Below are positions 1 to 8,072 of a DNA stretch of 10,894 bases, piece by piece. Location of the stretch: assembly GCA_947594085.1 (NCBI GenBank), contig CANQEB010000068.1, positions 1 through 10,894 on the forward strand, given 5' to 3'. Below the pieces are notes generated by a model that saw only the letters and a list, made by a program, of their open reading frames with translations, was not told the origin of the DNA and made no database searches. Each line of letters starts with the position of its first letter. Within the stretch, counting starts at the first letter, position 1. A program made the position numbers and the translations under genes. Source of the DNA: an uncultured Lachnospiraceae bacterium (GTDB taxonomy: Bacteria > Bacillota > Clostridia > Lachnospirales > Lachnospiraceae).

Positions 1-69
1 TTAACGTTGAGCACGTTTCTGTTTCTCTGCTGAGAAACTCCAACGCGCTCAACAGGGTCTATCCGACCC

Positions 70-330
70 ATAACAAACGGCCTCCGTGTTTGCAGAAAAT
101 GTCTGCTTTACACGGAGAGCCGTGAAGATTTTTTTCAAAAACTGGAAGCCTACATCGATAATCTGAGCGAAGAAGACCGCACAGACCAGGAGACATATGA
201 AAAGCGTCTCCGCATATGTGCGCAGTGTCCCAATCTGACGGACGGCATGTGCGTGCTCTGCGGCTGCTATGTCGAGCTGCGCGCCGCACTGAAAGTGCGC
301 CGCTGTCCGGACGTTGTGCGAAAATGGTAA
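70..330 (+). CDS. DUF6171-type small cysteine-rich protein, start uncertain
   Basis: This frame ends at TAA 328-330 and is open back to an in-frame TGA at 31-33. It carries eight cysteines in a zinc-ribbon-like pattern: CRKC near the start, CAQC in the middle, CVLCGC and a final RRCPD close to the C-terminus, with a central acidic helix (EAYIDNLSEED). Together with the GCYVELRAA stretch and terminal Trp, this matches what I recall of the DUF6171 family of Firmicutes, small proteins of about 80-90 residues and unknown function. Metal binding is inferred from the cysteine spacing. No ATG, GTG or TTG lies between the stop at 31 and the first CxxC motif. I placed the start at an ATA codon at 70, with a weak AGGG at 54-57, only because family members begin just before this motif. 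An assembly or sequencing error, or a real frameshift, is equally possible. It is GC-richer than the sugar locus next to it and probably not part of it. Confidence 0.6.
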   Translation: MTNGLRVCRKCLLYTESREDFFQKLEAYIDNLSEEDRTDQETYEKRLRICAQCPNLTDGMCVLCGCYVELRAALKVRRCPDVVRKW

Positions 331-422
331 ATCTCTTTTTTCGACTATCGGACGTAATCTTCCTTTTCAATGTTCCCTATACAATATATTTTCTGCACTC
401 TAAACCAGATATTGAACCATAT
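331..422. other. Convergent intergenic gap, no clear terminator
   Basis: This AT-rich gap lies between the DUF6171-type gene on the plus strand and the end of the dehydrogenase gene on the minus strand. The only structure I see is a weak six-base stem, AGATAT at 407-412 with ATATCT at 419-424, which touches the dehydrogenase stop codon and lacks a T-run on either side. A run of six T occurs at 335-340 just after the plus-strand stop, but without a convincing GC-rich stem in front of it. Where transcripts end here cannot be told. Confidence 0.4.
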
Positions 423-1487
423 CTATGGGACAAGCATCACTTTGAATGCATCAGGATCCTTTTCTGCCGTCTCAAAAGCTTTCTCCCAATCGGAAAGAGC
501 AAACTTATGAGAAATCAATCCGTCTGTGTGGATTGTTCCGTCCTGCATTCCCTTCATCACCGGTATATAGCAGTACGGACCGAGATGCGAGCCGTAAATG
601 TCAATCTCTTTGCCGTCTCCGATATCATTCCAGTCGACCGTGATCTCCTTAGGAAACACCCCGAACTGCACATAACGTCCTCGGAAACGAATCGCGTCCA
701 TTCCCTGAAGCACACTTTTCTCACTTCCTGACGCCTCGATATAGACATCGCATCCATAGCCGTCTGTCAACTTCCGAATCTCATCACCAATCTTTACCTG
801 CGTCGGATCAAAGACAAGATCCGCACCGAAAGCCAACGCTTTTTCCCGGCGGTTTTCTCTCAAATCCAATCCCACGATCAGCTTTGGCTGCAGTTTCCGC
901 GCCACACTGACCATACCCAGGCCGATTGCACCAAGACCACTGATCACTACCACATCATCGTGTCCGATTTTCCCGCGCTCGACTGCGTGCATCGCACATG
1001 CCAGCGGCTCGATCAGGACCGCCTGCTCCAGCGAAAGATCATCCGGAACCTTATGGTGAATACCGGTACCCTTGAATACCATGTACTCTGCCATGCCTCC
1101 CTGAGCTTCCTTTTTGAAGCCATAGATATGGTGGCGCTGGCACATACTATAATATCCTTCCCGGCAGAACCTGCATTTCCCGCAGGGAACGATCTGCTCG
1201 GAGACCATGCGTTCGCCGATTTTTACGTTCTCCACATTCTTGCCGCATTTCACCACACGGCCGACAAACTCATGTCCGCCAATCACTGGGGCTTCAATAT
1301 AAGGCGGTCTATGCTCTGTACCCCAAATCCTCACACCGCCATGATATGTTTTGACGTCGCCAGCGCAAATCCCACAGCCTTCAATCTTGACCAAAATCTC
1401 ATCATCACCGATCTCCGGAATAGGAACATCCTCCAACCGAAAATCATAAGGTGCGTACATCAGCAATGCTTTCATTGTATCCGCCAT
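423..1487 (-). CDS. Zinc-dependent polyol-type dehydrogenase (MDR family)
   Basis: A 354-residue medium-chain alcohol dehydrogenase, full length for the family. The catalytic zinc site is visible as Cys41 (CGICAGD), His72-Glu73 (GGHE) and Glu160 (EPLAC). The structural zinc lobe is Cys102, Cys105, Cys108 and Cys116. The Rossmann motif GLGAIG lies at 184-189 and Asp208 ends the second beta strand, which favours NAD(H) over NADP(H). The N-terminal half, with ICAGD and an aromatic-rich stretch before GGHE, recalls the erythritol/L-threitol dehydrogenase group, so a sugar-alcohol or sugar substrate is likely but its identity is not shown. It is the last gene of the operon: AAGGAG sits seven bases before the ATG and overlaps the stop codon of the GH51 gene in front, with a 12-base gap, so translation is probably coupled. 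There is no signal peptide, so it is cytoplasmic. Other MDR activities, such as sorbitol or threonine dehydrogenase, cannot be excluded. Confidence 0.85.
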   Translation of the reverse strand: MADTMKALLMYAPYDFRLEDVPIPEIGDDEILVKIEGCGICAGDVKTYHGGVRIWGTEHRPPYIEAPVIGGHEFVGRVVKCGKNVENVKIGERMVSEQIVPCGKCRFCREGYYSMCQRHHIYGFKKEAQGGMAEYMVFKGTGIHHKVPDDLSLEQAVLIEPLACAMHAVERGKIGHDDVVVISGLGAIGLGMVSVARKLQPKLIVGLDLRENRREKALAFGADLVFDPTQVKIGDEIRKLTDGYGCDVYIEASGSEKSVLQGMDAIRFRGRYVQFGVFPKEITVDWNDIGDGKEIDIYGSHLGPYCYIPVMKGMQDGTIHTDGLISHKFALSDWEKAFETAEKDPDAFKVMLVP

Positions 1488-1499
1488 CCTATTTCTCCT

Positions 1500-3014
<1,515 letters not shown>

Positions 3015-3021
3015 TTAACCA

Positions 3022-3034
3022 CTCCTTTCCTCCT
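3022..3034 (-). promoter_or_regulatory. Ribosome binding site deciding a GTG start
   Basis: On the minus strand this reads GGAGG followed by AAGGAG, a double Shine-Dalgarno-like stretch overlapping the stop codon of the upstream GH51 gene. The nearer AGGAG is ten bases from the GTG at 3011. This supports GTG rather than the internal ATG at 2996 as the start of GH51 copy 1, and suggests translational coupling between the two enzymes. Confidence 0.7.
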
Positions 3035-4538
3035 ATATTGATTTCCTGTCCGCCCTGATCTGAATAATGTTGACGGAATGGGGACGCAGCATGAATTTCA
3101 TTCCCGGATGATATTGTCCCAGTAATTCGTGCATAATTTCTACCCTGCTGCACCCAATATCGTTATAACTCTCCGTGCTATCTCCGGAAATAAAATGAAT
3201 CGCCACCTCACCCGCTGCATCCATATGTAATTCAAATTCATGCGCCTTGTCTGAATCCTTGTTGACTGCGGCTAACGCATAACCGCTTCCGTCACTGAAG
3301 GACGTAGCCACTATGTCTATCATTTCCACCGATTCCAGGGTATCGGATATAGATTTCAGTGCACAGACTGGATTCTCTTCACTCCACGACTCCAGAACCT
3401 CATCACCAAGATAATTTACATACAGATCAAATACATGATAAGTACTCCTCAAAACAATACCATCCTTGTATGTAAAAATACATCCTCTGGTATTCACAAT
3501 CGGAGCATAGTTTGCCATCCCGATGATATCGCAATTTCGATTGCACATGTTTAGGAAGCACGCCGTAAACACTGCATCCGCCATAGTATATTTCGTATTA
3601 TCATCGTTCTTATCACGCGGGTACAAATATTCTTCCCTGGTGATCCCCTGCTTCACAGTATGGACATTCGGGTGATACCACCCTCTAAGATTCCACTCGT
3701 CAAAAGCGATCCTGATCCTTCCCAAACCCATCGCCTCCAAAAGTCCCCTGACCTTTCGCACAGAATCAGTAATACTGTTTGTGTAAACCATACATGCATC
3801 ATAATCCGCATAATCATTGGTCTGATGAATCGCATCCCAGTAACCGTGTATAGATATCCAGTCCAGAAACTGTCCGCTGTGCTTCAGCAGATTCACGTTC
3901 CAGTCAAGATCCGCCAATGCCGCCGCGCTCAGTTCTGTACACGGATCCACATGCTTGATCATTTTGGCTGCTTCCGTCACCAGACGTCCCCACTCATCTG
4001 CAGATTTCGCTCCGATCTCCCAGGCGCCATAGTTTTCGTTTCCCACACTCCAATATTTTACCTTGTAGGGCTTCTCAAAACCGTTTCTGATGCGCTGCTT
4101 TGCGTACTGTCCTTCCGTCTCCAAATTACAGTACTCTACCCAATCGCTCATCTCCTCTGCGCTCCCCGTTCCGGCGTTTGTGCAAATATACGGTTCGCAG
4201 CCTATTTTCCGACACAGCTTAATATACTCATCAGTCCCAAACGTGTTAGGGTCTTCTACTCTCCATGCCTTATCAAACATCGGAATCCTGTTCTCTCCGA
4301 CCGCATCCTTCCAATGATAAGAGGACACAAAACATCCTCCCGGCCATCGCAGGATTGGCACCCGAATTTTGCGCATTGCGTCAAGTACATCCTCGCGCAG
4401 TCCGTCCTCATCAGAAAGCGGATTTCCCGGATCATAGACCCCGCCGTAGATCTGTCTGTGAAAATGTTCGATAAAATGACCGTAGATCATGAAATCTCTC
4501 TTTTGGGCCGGTCGTTTCACATTCACATAAAGTCTCAT
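3033..4538 (-). CDS. GH51 alpha-L-arabinofuranosidase, copy 2 (divergent)
   Basis: A second complete GH51 enzyme of 501 residues, clearly homologous to the gene that follows but quite different from it in sequence. Shared motifs are the N-terminal IYGHFIEH, PGNPLSDEDG and RWPGGCF. The acid/base is Glu168 in SVGNENYGAWE and the nucleophile is Glu281 in AFDEWN. The loop behind the acid/base differs between copies (ENYGAWE here, EMDGPWQ there). The stretch after the nucleophile also differs, with a longer insertion here around residues 284-315, rich in Tyr, Asp and Lys. These loops border the active site in known GH51 structures, so the two copies probably act on different linkages or chain ends (inference). 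There is no signal peptide, so it is cytoplasmic. The ATG has a modest AGAGGG seven bases upstream. It starts 15 bases after the MalG-type permease gene and belongs to the same operon. GH51 also contains endoglucanases, but the arabinofuranosidase-type motifs make that unlikely. Confidence 0.92.
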   Translation of the reverse strand: MRLYVNVKRPAQKRDFMIYGHFIEHFHRQIYGGVYDPGNPLSDEDGLREDVLDAMRKIRVPILRWPGGCFVSSYHWKDAVGENRIPMFDKAWRVEDPNTFGTDEYIKLCRKIGCEPYICTNAGTGSAEEMSDWVEYCNLETEGQYAKQRIRNGFEKPYKVKYWSVGNENYGAWEIGAKSADEWGRLVTEAAKMIKHVDPCTELSAAALADLDWNVNLLKHSGQFLDWISIHGYWDAIHQTNDYADYDACMVYTNSITDSVRKVRGLLEAMGLGRIRIAFDEWNLRGWYHPNVHTVKQGITREEYLYPRDKNDDNTKYTMADAVFTACFLNMCNRNCDIIGMANYAPIVNTRGCIFTYKDGIVLRSTYHVFDLYVNYLGDEVLESWSEENPVCALKSISDTLESVEMIDIVATSFSDGSGYALAAVNKDSDKAHEFELHMDAAGEVAIHFISGDSTESYNDIGCSRVEIMHELLGQYHPGMKFMLRPHSVNIIQIRADRKSI

Positions 4539-4553
4539 GAATATACCCTCTCA

Positions 4554-5396
4554 TTAACCCTTTACGCCTCCAGCAGTCATGCCTTCGATAAAGTAGCGCT
4601 GGAAGAACACAAATAACACCAGAATCGGAATAATCGCAAAGCAAGAACCTGCAATCAGTATATCGTAATTGTTTCCGTATGGGGAAAGCAGACTTTGCAG
4701 ACCAACCGGAAGGGTAATCTTATCAATGTCGTTGATCACTACCATCGGCCACAGGAAATTGTTCCAGCTTTGCATGCCCTGATAGATACCCATCGCCGCA
4801 AAGGAAGGCTTCATCAACGGAACCATGATGCGGATAAAAATACCATATTCCGAGCAACCGTCTACCCTGGCCGCTTCTTGCAGCTCTTTTGGTATTCCGG
4901 ACAGGTACTGCCGGAAGAAAAAGATCAGCATCGGAATAACCAGATAAGGAAGCATGATACCCCACATATTATTGATCAGCTTCATTCTCATGATCAAACG
5001 ATATAGCGGAAGCAGAATTACCTCCGTCGGTACCATCATAACCAGGAGCACACAGAGAAAGATTATGTTCTTTCCTTTAAACTCATACATGGCAAACCCA
5101 TACCCCACACAAGCGCTGAGGAACAGGGCAAGCGCCACCTGAATCACTGTGATAATCAGGCTGTTCCTGTACCAGATAAAGTAATTGTTCTGTCCGCTGA
5201 ACAACATTTTATATTCGTTCAGATTCGCGTTTGCCCAGTCGATATTAAAATTCAGGCCAAACCGCATCAAATCAGAACCCGGACGCAGCGAGGACACTGC
5301 AAGGAGTAAAAGCGGAAGCAGTGTGATCAATGCTATTATCGTAAAGAAAATAAATAAGCAAACAGAGATAACATTATTTTTTGTCTTCATATTCAT
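4554..5396 (-). CDS. Carbohydrate ABC transporter permease, MalG type
   Basis: A 280-residue inner-membrane permease of the CUT1 family, one half of the translocation channel for oligosaccharide import. Six hydrophobic segments are visible (about 9-33, 79-101, 110-132, 141-164, 197-219 and 247-267). The cytoplasmic EAA loop that docks the ATPase starts at Glu174, with EAARVDG and the closing Pro193. The C-terminus, RYFIEGMTAGGVKG, is the classic ending of MalG/AraQ-type subunits. The ATG at 5396 has AAGGAG ten bases upstream; a second ATG two codons later is less well spaced. The gene begins four bases after the stop of the MalF-type permease, so coupled translation is likely. It corresponds in position to AraQ of the Bacillus AraNPQ arabino-oligosaccharide importer, but substrate cannot be read from the permease itself. 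Confidence 0.92.
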   Translation of the reverse strand: MNMKTKNNVISVCLFIFFTIIALITLLPLLLLAVSSLRPGSDLMRFGLNFNIDWANANLNEYKMLFSGQNNYFIWYRNSLIITVIQVALALFLSACVGYGFAMYEFKGKNIIFLCVLLVMMVPTEVILLPLYRLIMRMKLINNMWGIMLPYLVIPMLIFFFRQYLSGIPKELQEAARVDGCSEYGIFIRIMVPLMKPSFAAMGIYQGMQSWNNFLWPMVVINDIDKITLPVGLQSLLSPYGNNYDILIAGSCFAIIPILVLFVFFQRYFIEGMTAGGVKG

Positions 5397-5400
5397 AATC

Positions 5401-6306
5401 TTACCGCTCCTTTCCGCCGAATGTACCGTTCAATCTCAGCTGAATCAAATTGACAACCAAGACAATTGTAAGGAACGTCACGCCGATCGCACTCGCGATG
5501 CCAAGCTGATTCTGCTGGAAGCCCATACGATAAAGCATACCTACCAGAGTAGTACCTACGTTGTTCGGAGAATTGTTTCCGTTAAACAACATGTACGACT
5601 CGGAGAACATCGCCATACCGGCAAAAATGGAAATAGTCAACACGTAAATTGTCGTCGGTTTCAGAAGCGGAATCGTTATATAGCGAAGCTGTTGCATGGA
5701 AGATGCTCCGTCGATTGACGCAGACTCATAAAGATCCTCCGGGATCTGCTGCAAACCGGATAGATAATACATCATGTTAACACCAGTCCAACGCCACAGG
5801 CAAAGAATAAACAGCGCGATCCAGACCGTCGTCGGTCTTCTCAGCCAAATGAGTGGTCCTGCGCCAAAAACACCGATCACCTGATTCATAAATGAACCTT
5901 CCAACTCGCCAAACATCATGCGGAATACCACGCCGGCTACCACAACAGAGGTCAGTGCCGGAACAAACAAAATACTTCGAAACGTAGATTTTGCACGCAT
6001 CTGCTTGCTGTTCAGCATCGCTGCAAGTACCATCGGAATCGGAATCATGATCGCACACGTCACCACCGTGTAGAACGCGCTGTTTTTCAAACTTTTAATA
6101 AAAACTGCATTCTTCAGAATTCTGTAATTCGACAACCCGGCAAACGAAGTATTTGCCCCGGCCACATTCTGAAAACTCATGATGATCATGCTAACGATTG
6201 AGTATGCGAAAAAGACCAGAAATGTAATCACAAACGGAGCAATAAACACATAAGGCGCCACTTTTTGTGAATACAGGAATTTTCTAAATATATTTTTCTT
6301 TTTCAT
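5401..6306 (-). CDS. Carbohydrate ABC transporter permease, MalF type
   Basis: The partner permease of the importer, 301 residues from the start chosen here. Six hydrophobic segments are visible (about 17-43, 78-98, 111-132, 159-182, 219-241 and 271-290). The EAA loop lies around residues 194-213 and reads ESASIDGAS through to a conserved proline. It has the short N-terminus of AraP/UgpA-type subunits and lacks the large periplasmic loop of enterobacterial MalF. The frame is open for another 27 codons, to an ATG at 6387, but that ATG has no ribosome binding site and lies next to a strong hairpin. The ATG at 6304-6306 has AGAGGAG six bases upstream and begins MKKKNIFRKF, a normal positively charged permease start. 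The gene follows the binding-protein gene after a 171-base gap, the only long gap in the operon. No ABC ATPase gene is present nearby. Confidence 0.92.
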   Translation of the reverse strand: MKKKNIFRKFLYSQKVAPYVFIAPFVITFLVFFAYSIVSMIIMSFQNVAGANTSFAGLSNYRILKNAVFIKSLKNSAFYTVVTCAIMIPIPMVLAAMLNSKQMRAKSTFRSILFVPALTSVVVAGVVFRMMFGELEGSFMNQVIGVFGAGPLIWLRRPTTVWIALFILCLWRWTGVNMMYYLSGLQQIPEDLYESASIDGASSMQQLRYITIPLLKPTTIYVLTISIFAGMAMFSESYMLFNGNNSPNNVGTTLVGMLYRMGFQQNQLGIASAIGVTFLTIVLVVNLIQLRLNGTFGGKER

Positions 6307-6312
6307 CGGGTT

Positions 6313-6319
6313 CTCCTCT
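6313..6319 (-). promoter_or_regulatory. Ribosome binding site fixing the MalF-type start
   Basis: AGAGGAG on the minus strand, six bases before the ATG at 6304-6306. The alternative upstream ATG at 6387 is preceded by CCTTCCTGCT, which has no resemblance to a Shine-Dalgarno sequence, so this site decides in favour of the shorter permease. Confidence 0.8.
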
Positions 6320-6390
6320 CCCTCTTCAGATACGGATTCTCTCCTGGCAGAAAATTTTCGTACAGGAAGTCCCATATAATCTTTCATAGC

Positions 6391-6434
6391 AGGAAGGCGC
6401 CGCAGGAATACTTCCCGCGACGCCCTTCTTTCCT
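6391..6434 (-). promoter_or_regulatory. GC-rich intercistronic hairpin after binding-protein gene
   Basis: A 12-pair stem joins 6396-6407 to 6413-6424 around a five-base loop at 6408-6412, with two G-T wobble pairs. A further five-base pairing (AGGAA 6391-6395 with TTCCT 6430-6434) closes it beyond an internal loop. It lies about 43 bases after the binding-protein stop and is not followed by a T-run in the direction of transcription. It therefore looks like an mRNA-stabilising or attenuating intercistronic structure rather than a full terminator. Such hairpins are known between binding-protein and permease genes, for example malE-malF, and keep binding protein in excess. Confidence 0.65.
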
Positions 6435-6477
6435 GTCACATAACAATCTATCTCTATTTAATTACCTGAAAACAGTA

Positions 6478-7809
6478 TTAGTAGATGATAGAATCCTGCT
6501 CGCTCTGCAACAGTTCCAGTGCATCCTGATCAGTAGCAAGTTCAAATGCATTTGAATAGGTTGTCGATACAAGCACACTGTAGGTTGCAGAATAAGCACC
6601 GGAGATATCCGGAGCAGTCAGATCTGTGCCGTTCTTCTTGAGAATATCAAACGGATTGGTCTGGAAATAAGCCAGGAACTTGTTATCCGGATTCTCTGTA
6701 ATCGCCGGATCATCCCACAATTCTGTGCGAATCGGGTCAAAACCAAGGATGTTCCACTCGTACGCGTTGCCCTCAGCAGACAGTTTCGCAAATGCCAGGA
6801 ATTCCTTTGCCAGTTCTTCATTCTCCGTACCTTTGATAACAGAGGAACCTGTGCCGCCCTGAAGAACTTCGCGGGTATCGCCCTCATTCCAAACCGGAAT
6901 CTCATAGATTGCCATCTTGCCGGCAAGATCCGGGCAATAGTCAGTAAATCTGCCCATGTACCACAGCGGCATCGCCACAGATGCTACACCGCCGCCATTG
7001 AGGTGGCCGTACCACTCTTCCATATGAACGCCGCCGCCCGGAGCGATCTCGCAGATACCCAGATCAATCATCTCACGAATGAAGTTGATCACATCGGCAT
7101 GCTCCTGTGTCGCGATATTCGGATTGCCTTCTTCGTCCACATACTGAACGCCCTTCTCAAGGAGCATCAGCTGCGGGAGGAACAGATCGGCAGTCTCAAC
7201 CGCGCACATTGGCTTTCCAGTAGCCTCGAGAACCTTCAGGCCAGCTTCTTTGTAGTCGTCCCAGGTCACAATCTCAGCCGGGTCAACGCCAGCTTCGTTC
7301 ATGATGTCCATATTGTAATAGCACACGCTTGCGCCAAGGTGGAAGTCGATGCCGTAAACATTGCCTTCCTTGTCGCCATACATGTTGATACGGGACATAA
7401 CAACATCATCCTTGTACGGCTCTACCACGTCGTTGATCGGAAGCAGATAGCCATCCTTCAGGAAGGAGCCGTAGTAGCCGATCTCGATATCAGCCATGTC
7501 CGGAGCGCCCTCGCCCGACTGGCACGCTACCAGCAACTTGCTGTGGAGAGAATGAGATTCACCGGTTGTGACCGTCAGGTTGATCGGCCTGTCCGGGTTC
7601 TGCTCGTTCCAGATATCTGCCATCTCGGTCCAGAAACCTACATGCAGCTCCTGGAAGGTCCAGAACTCCATCTCGGTACCACCATCTACAAAAGTGTTCG
7701 TGCCCTGTGTGGATGCATCATCGTCCGCATTGACAACAACCGCTCCGCCTAAAACCATGGACAAAGACAAACCTGCAGCTATGACGCCTTTTAGAAGTTT
7801 TCTGTTCAT
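6478..7809 (-). CDS. Extracellular sugar-binding protein of ABC importer
   Basis: A 443-residue family-1 solute-binding protein, the substrate-recognition subunit of the importer made with the two permeases downstream. The N-terminus is a signal peptide: basic MNRKLLKG, a hydrophobic core at about 9-26, then VNA-DD, a good signal-peptidase-I site after residue 28. Unusually there is no lipobox: where the cysteine of the usual LxGC would fall the sequence is VLGGA, and no cysteine occurs in the first 90 residues. The mature part is aromatic-rich (EFWTFQELHVGFW, HMEEWYGHLNGGG, MPLWYMGRF), as expected for stacking against sugar rings. It is the first gene of the operon, with AAGGAG six bases before the ATG. 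The gene context points to arabino-oligosaccharides. The nearest functional analogue by position is Bacillus AraN, but I do not claim orthology. Confidence 0.9.
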   Translation of the reverse strand: MNRKLLKGVIAAGLSLSMVLGGAVVVNADDDASTQGTNTFVDGGTEMEFWTFQELHVGFWTEMADIWNEQNPDRPINLTVTTGESHSLHSKLLVACQSGEGAPDMADIEIGYYGSFLKDGYLLPINDVVEPYKDDVVMSRINMYGDKEGNVYGIDFHLGASVCYYNMDIMNEAGVDPAEIVTWDDYKEAGLKVLEATGKPMCAVETADLFLPQLMLLEKGVQYVDEEGNPNIATQEHADVINFIREMIDLGICEIAPGGGVHMEEWYGHLNGGGVASVAMPLWYMGRFTDYCPDLAGKMAIYEIPVWNEGDTREVLQGGTGSSVIKGTENEELAKEFLAFAKLSAEGNAYEWNILGFDPIRTELWDDPAITENPDNKFLAYFQTNPFDILKKNGTDLTAPDISGAYSATYSVLVSTTYSNAFELATDQDALELLQSEQDSIIY

Positions 7810-7839
7810 AAATTTCTCCTTTCACATTTTAATATTTGA

Positions 7840-7849
7840 GTTGTACAAC
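7840..7849. promoter_or_regulatory. Palindrome GTTGTACAAC in the operon leader
   Basis: A perfect ten-base palindrome in the untranslated leader of the sugar operon, overlapping the left end of the larger AACGAT-ATCGTT palindrome by three bases. Its TTGTAC/GTACAA halves recall half-sites of Bacillus AraR operators, but the spacing differs and the local regulator has a LacI-type, not GntR-type, DNA-binding domain. It may be part of a composite operator or chance. Confidence 0.35.
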
Positions 7850-7859
7850 GATTATCGTT
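7847..7859. promoter_or_regulatory. Candidate operator AACGAT-T-ATCGTT
   Basis: A perfect 13-base palindrome with a single central base, placed a few bases downstream of the expected transcription start of the minus-strand operon. This is a typical position for a LacI-family repressor site that blocks initiation. The gene for such a regulator is transcribed divergently about 200 bases away. Confidence 0.6.
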
Positions 7860-7871
7860 AACTCTGTATAT

Positions 7872-7900
7872 AGATTAACGTTATTTCTCCAATTTGTCAA
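7872..7900 (-). promoter_or_regulatory. Promoter of the six-gene sugar operon
   Basis: On the minus strand a perfect -35 box TTGACA (7895-7900) is followed after 17 bases by TAATCT (7872-7877), which keeps the three most conserved -10 positions. The start would be near 7865, leaving a leader of about 55 bases before the binding-protein ATG. AACG/CGTT palindromes overlap the -10 box and lie just downstream, consistent with repression. Confidence 0.6.
7876..7883. promoter_or_regulatory. Candidate second operator TAACGTTA
   Basis: An eight-base palindrome with central CpG, the usual centre of LacI-family sites where the hinge helix inserts, overlapping the -10 box of the operon promoter. It shares the AACG/CGTT half with the palindrome at 7847-7859, about one helical turn and a half to two and a half turns away depending on which half-sites pair. 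CGTTAA at 7856-7861 also forms an inverted pair with TTAACG at 7875-7880. Confidence 0.45.
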
Positions 7901-7915
7901 TACACATATTTAATA

Positions 7916-7955
7916 TTTTTTCGCTTTTTTGTTGTAAAATTACGATTTTTGTTTT
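7916..7955 (-). promoter_or_regulatory. Phased A-tracts upstream of the operon promoter
   Basis: Just upstream of the -35 box, A-tracts (T-runs on the plus strand) lie at 7916-7921, 7925-7930, 7946-7950 and 7952-7955, with an opposite-strand tract at 7936-7939. The centres are roughly 9-10 bases apart over the first four tracts, as expected for intrinsically bent DNA or an UP element that would strengthen the promoter. Confidence 0.4.
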
Positions 7956-8002
7956 ATTATTTTATCTATATTATACATAGGAAGGATTGTTGCATCTTTT
8001 TC

Positions 8003-8031
8003 TTGCGCATCCTTTAGTCGAATGCTATAAT
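8003..8031 (+). promoter_or_regulatory. Promoter of the regulator-GH43 unit
   Basis: A perfect -10 box TATAAT (8026-8031) is preceded by TG with one base between (8023-8024), making an extended -10. TTGCGC (8003-8008) lies 17 bases upstream as a partial -35 box. The start would be near 8038, giving a leader of about 35 bases. A weaker alternative, TTGTTT (7949-7954) with TATACA (7972-7977), lies further upstream. Confidence 0.6.
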
Positions 8032-8072
8032 TTTTTAGTTAAGTATTGAGAAATTACGGGAGATTAATTAAA

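Noticed and set aside
3..125. Open frame from the window edge in frame 3, possible tail of an upstream gene
   Set aside because: About 40 residues with no family I recognise; it overlaps the cysteine-rich gene and could be chance.
216..731. Plus-strand open frame of 171 codons
   Set aside because: It is out of frame with the cysteine-rich gene and runs antisense into the dehydrogenase gene; no protein features.
3660..4616. Long plus-strand open frame of 318 codons
   Set aside because: It lies antisense to the GH51 copy 2 gene, has no recognisable domain or ribosome binding site, and crosses into the permease gene; it is a shadow of the real gene.
7003..7752. Plus-strand open frame of 249 codons opposite the binding-protein gene
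   Set aside because: The opposite strand encodes a well-supported solute-binding protein; the antisense product shows no family features.
8046..8072. TTG as an earlier start of the LacI-type regulator
   Set aside because: No ribosome binding site precedes it, and the ATG at 8073 with GGGAG upstream gives the usual regulator N-terminus.
7810..8072. Catabolite-repression (cre) site in the divergent control region
   Set aside because: No stretch fits the usual WTGNAANCGNWNNCA pattern well on either strand.
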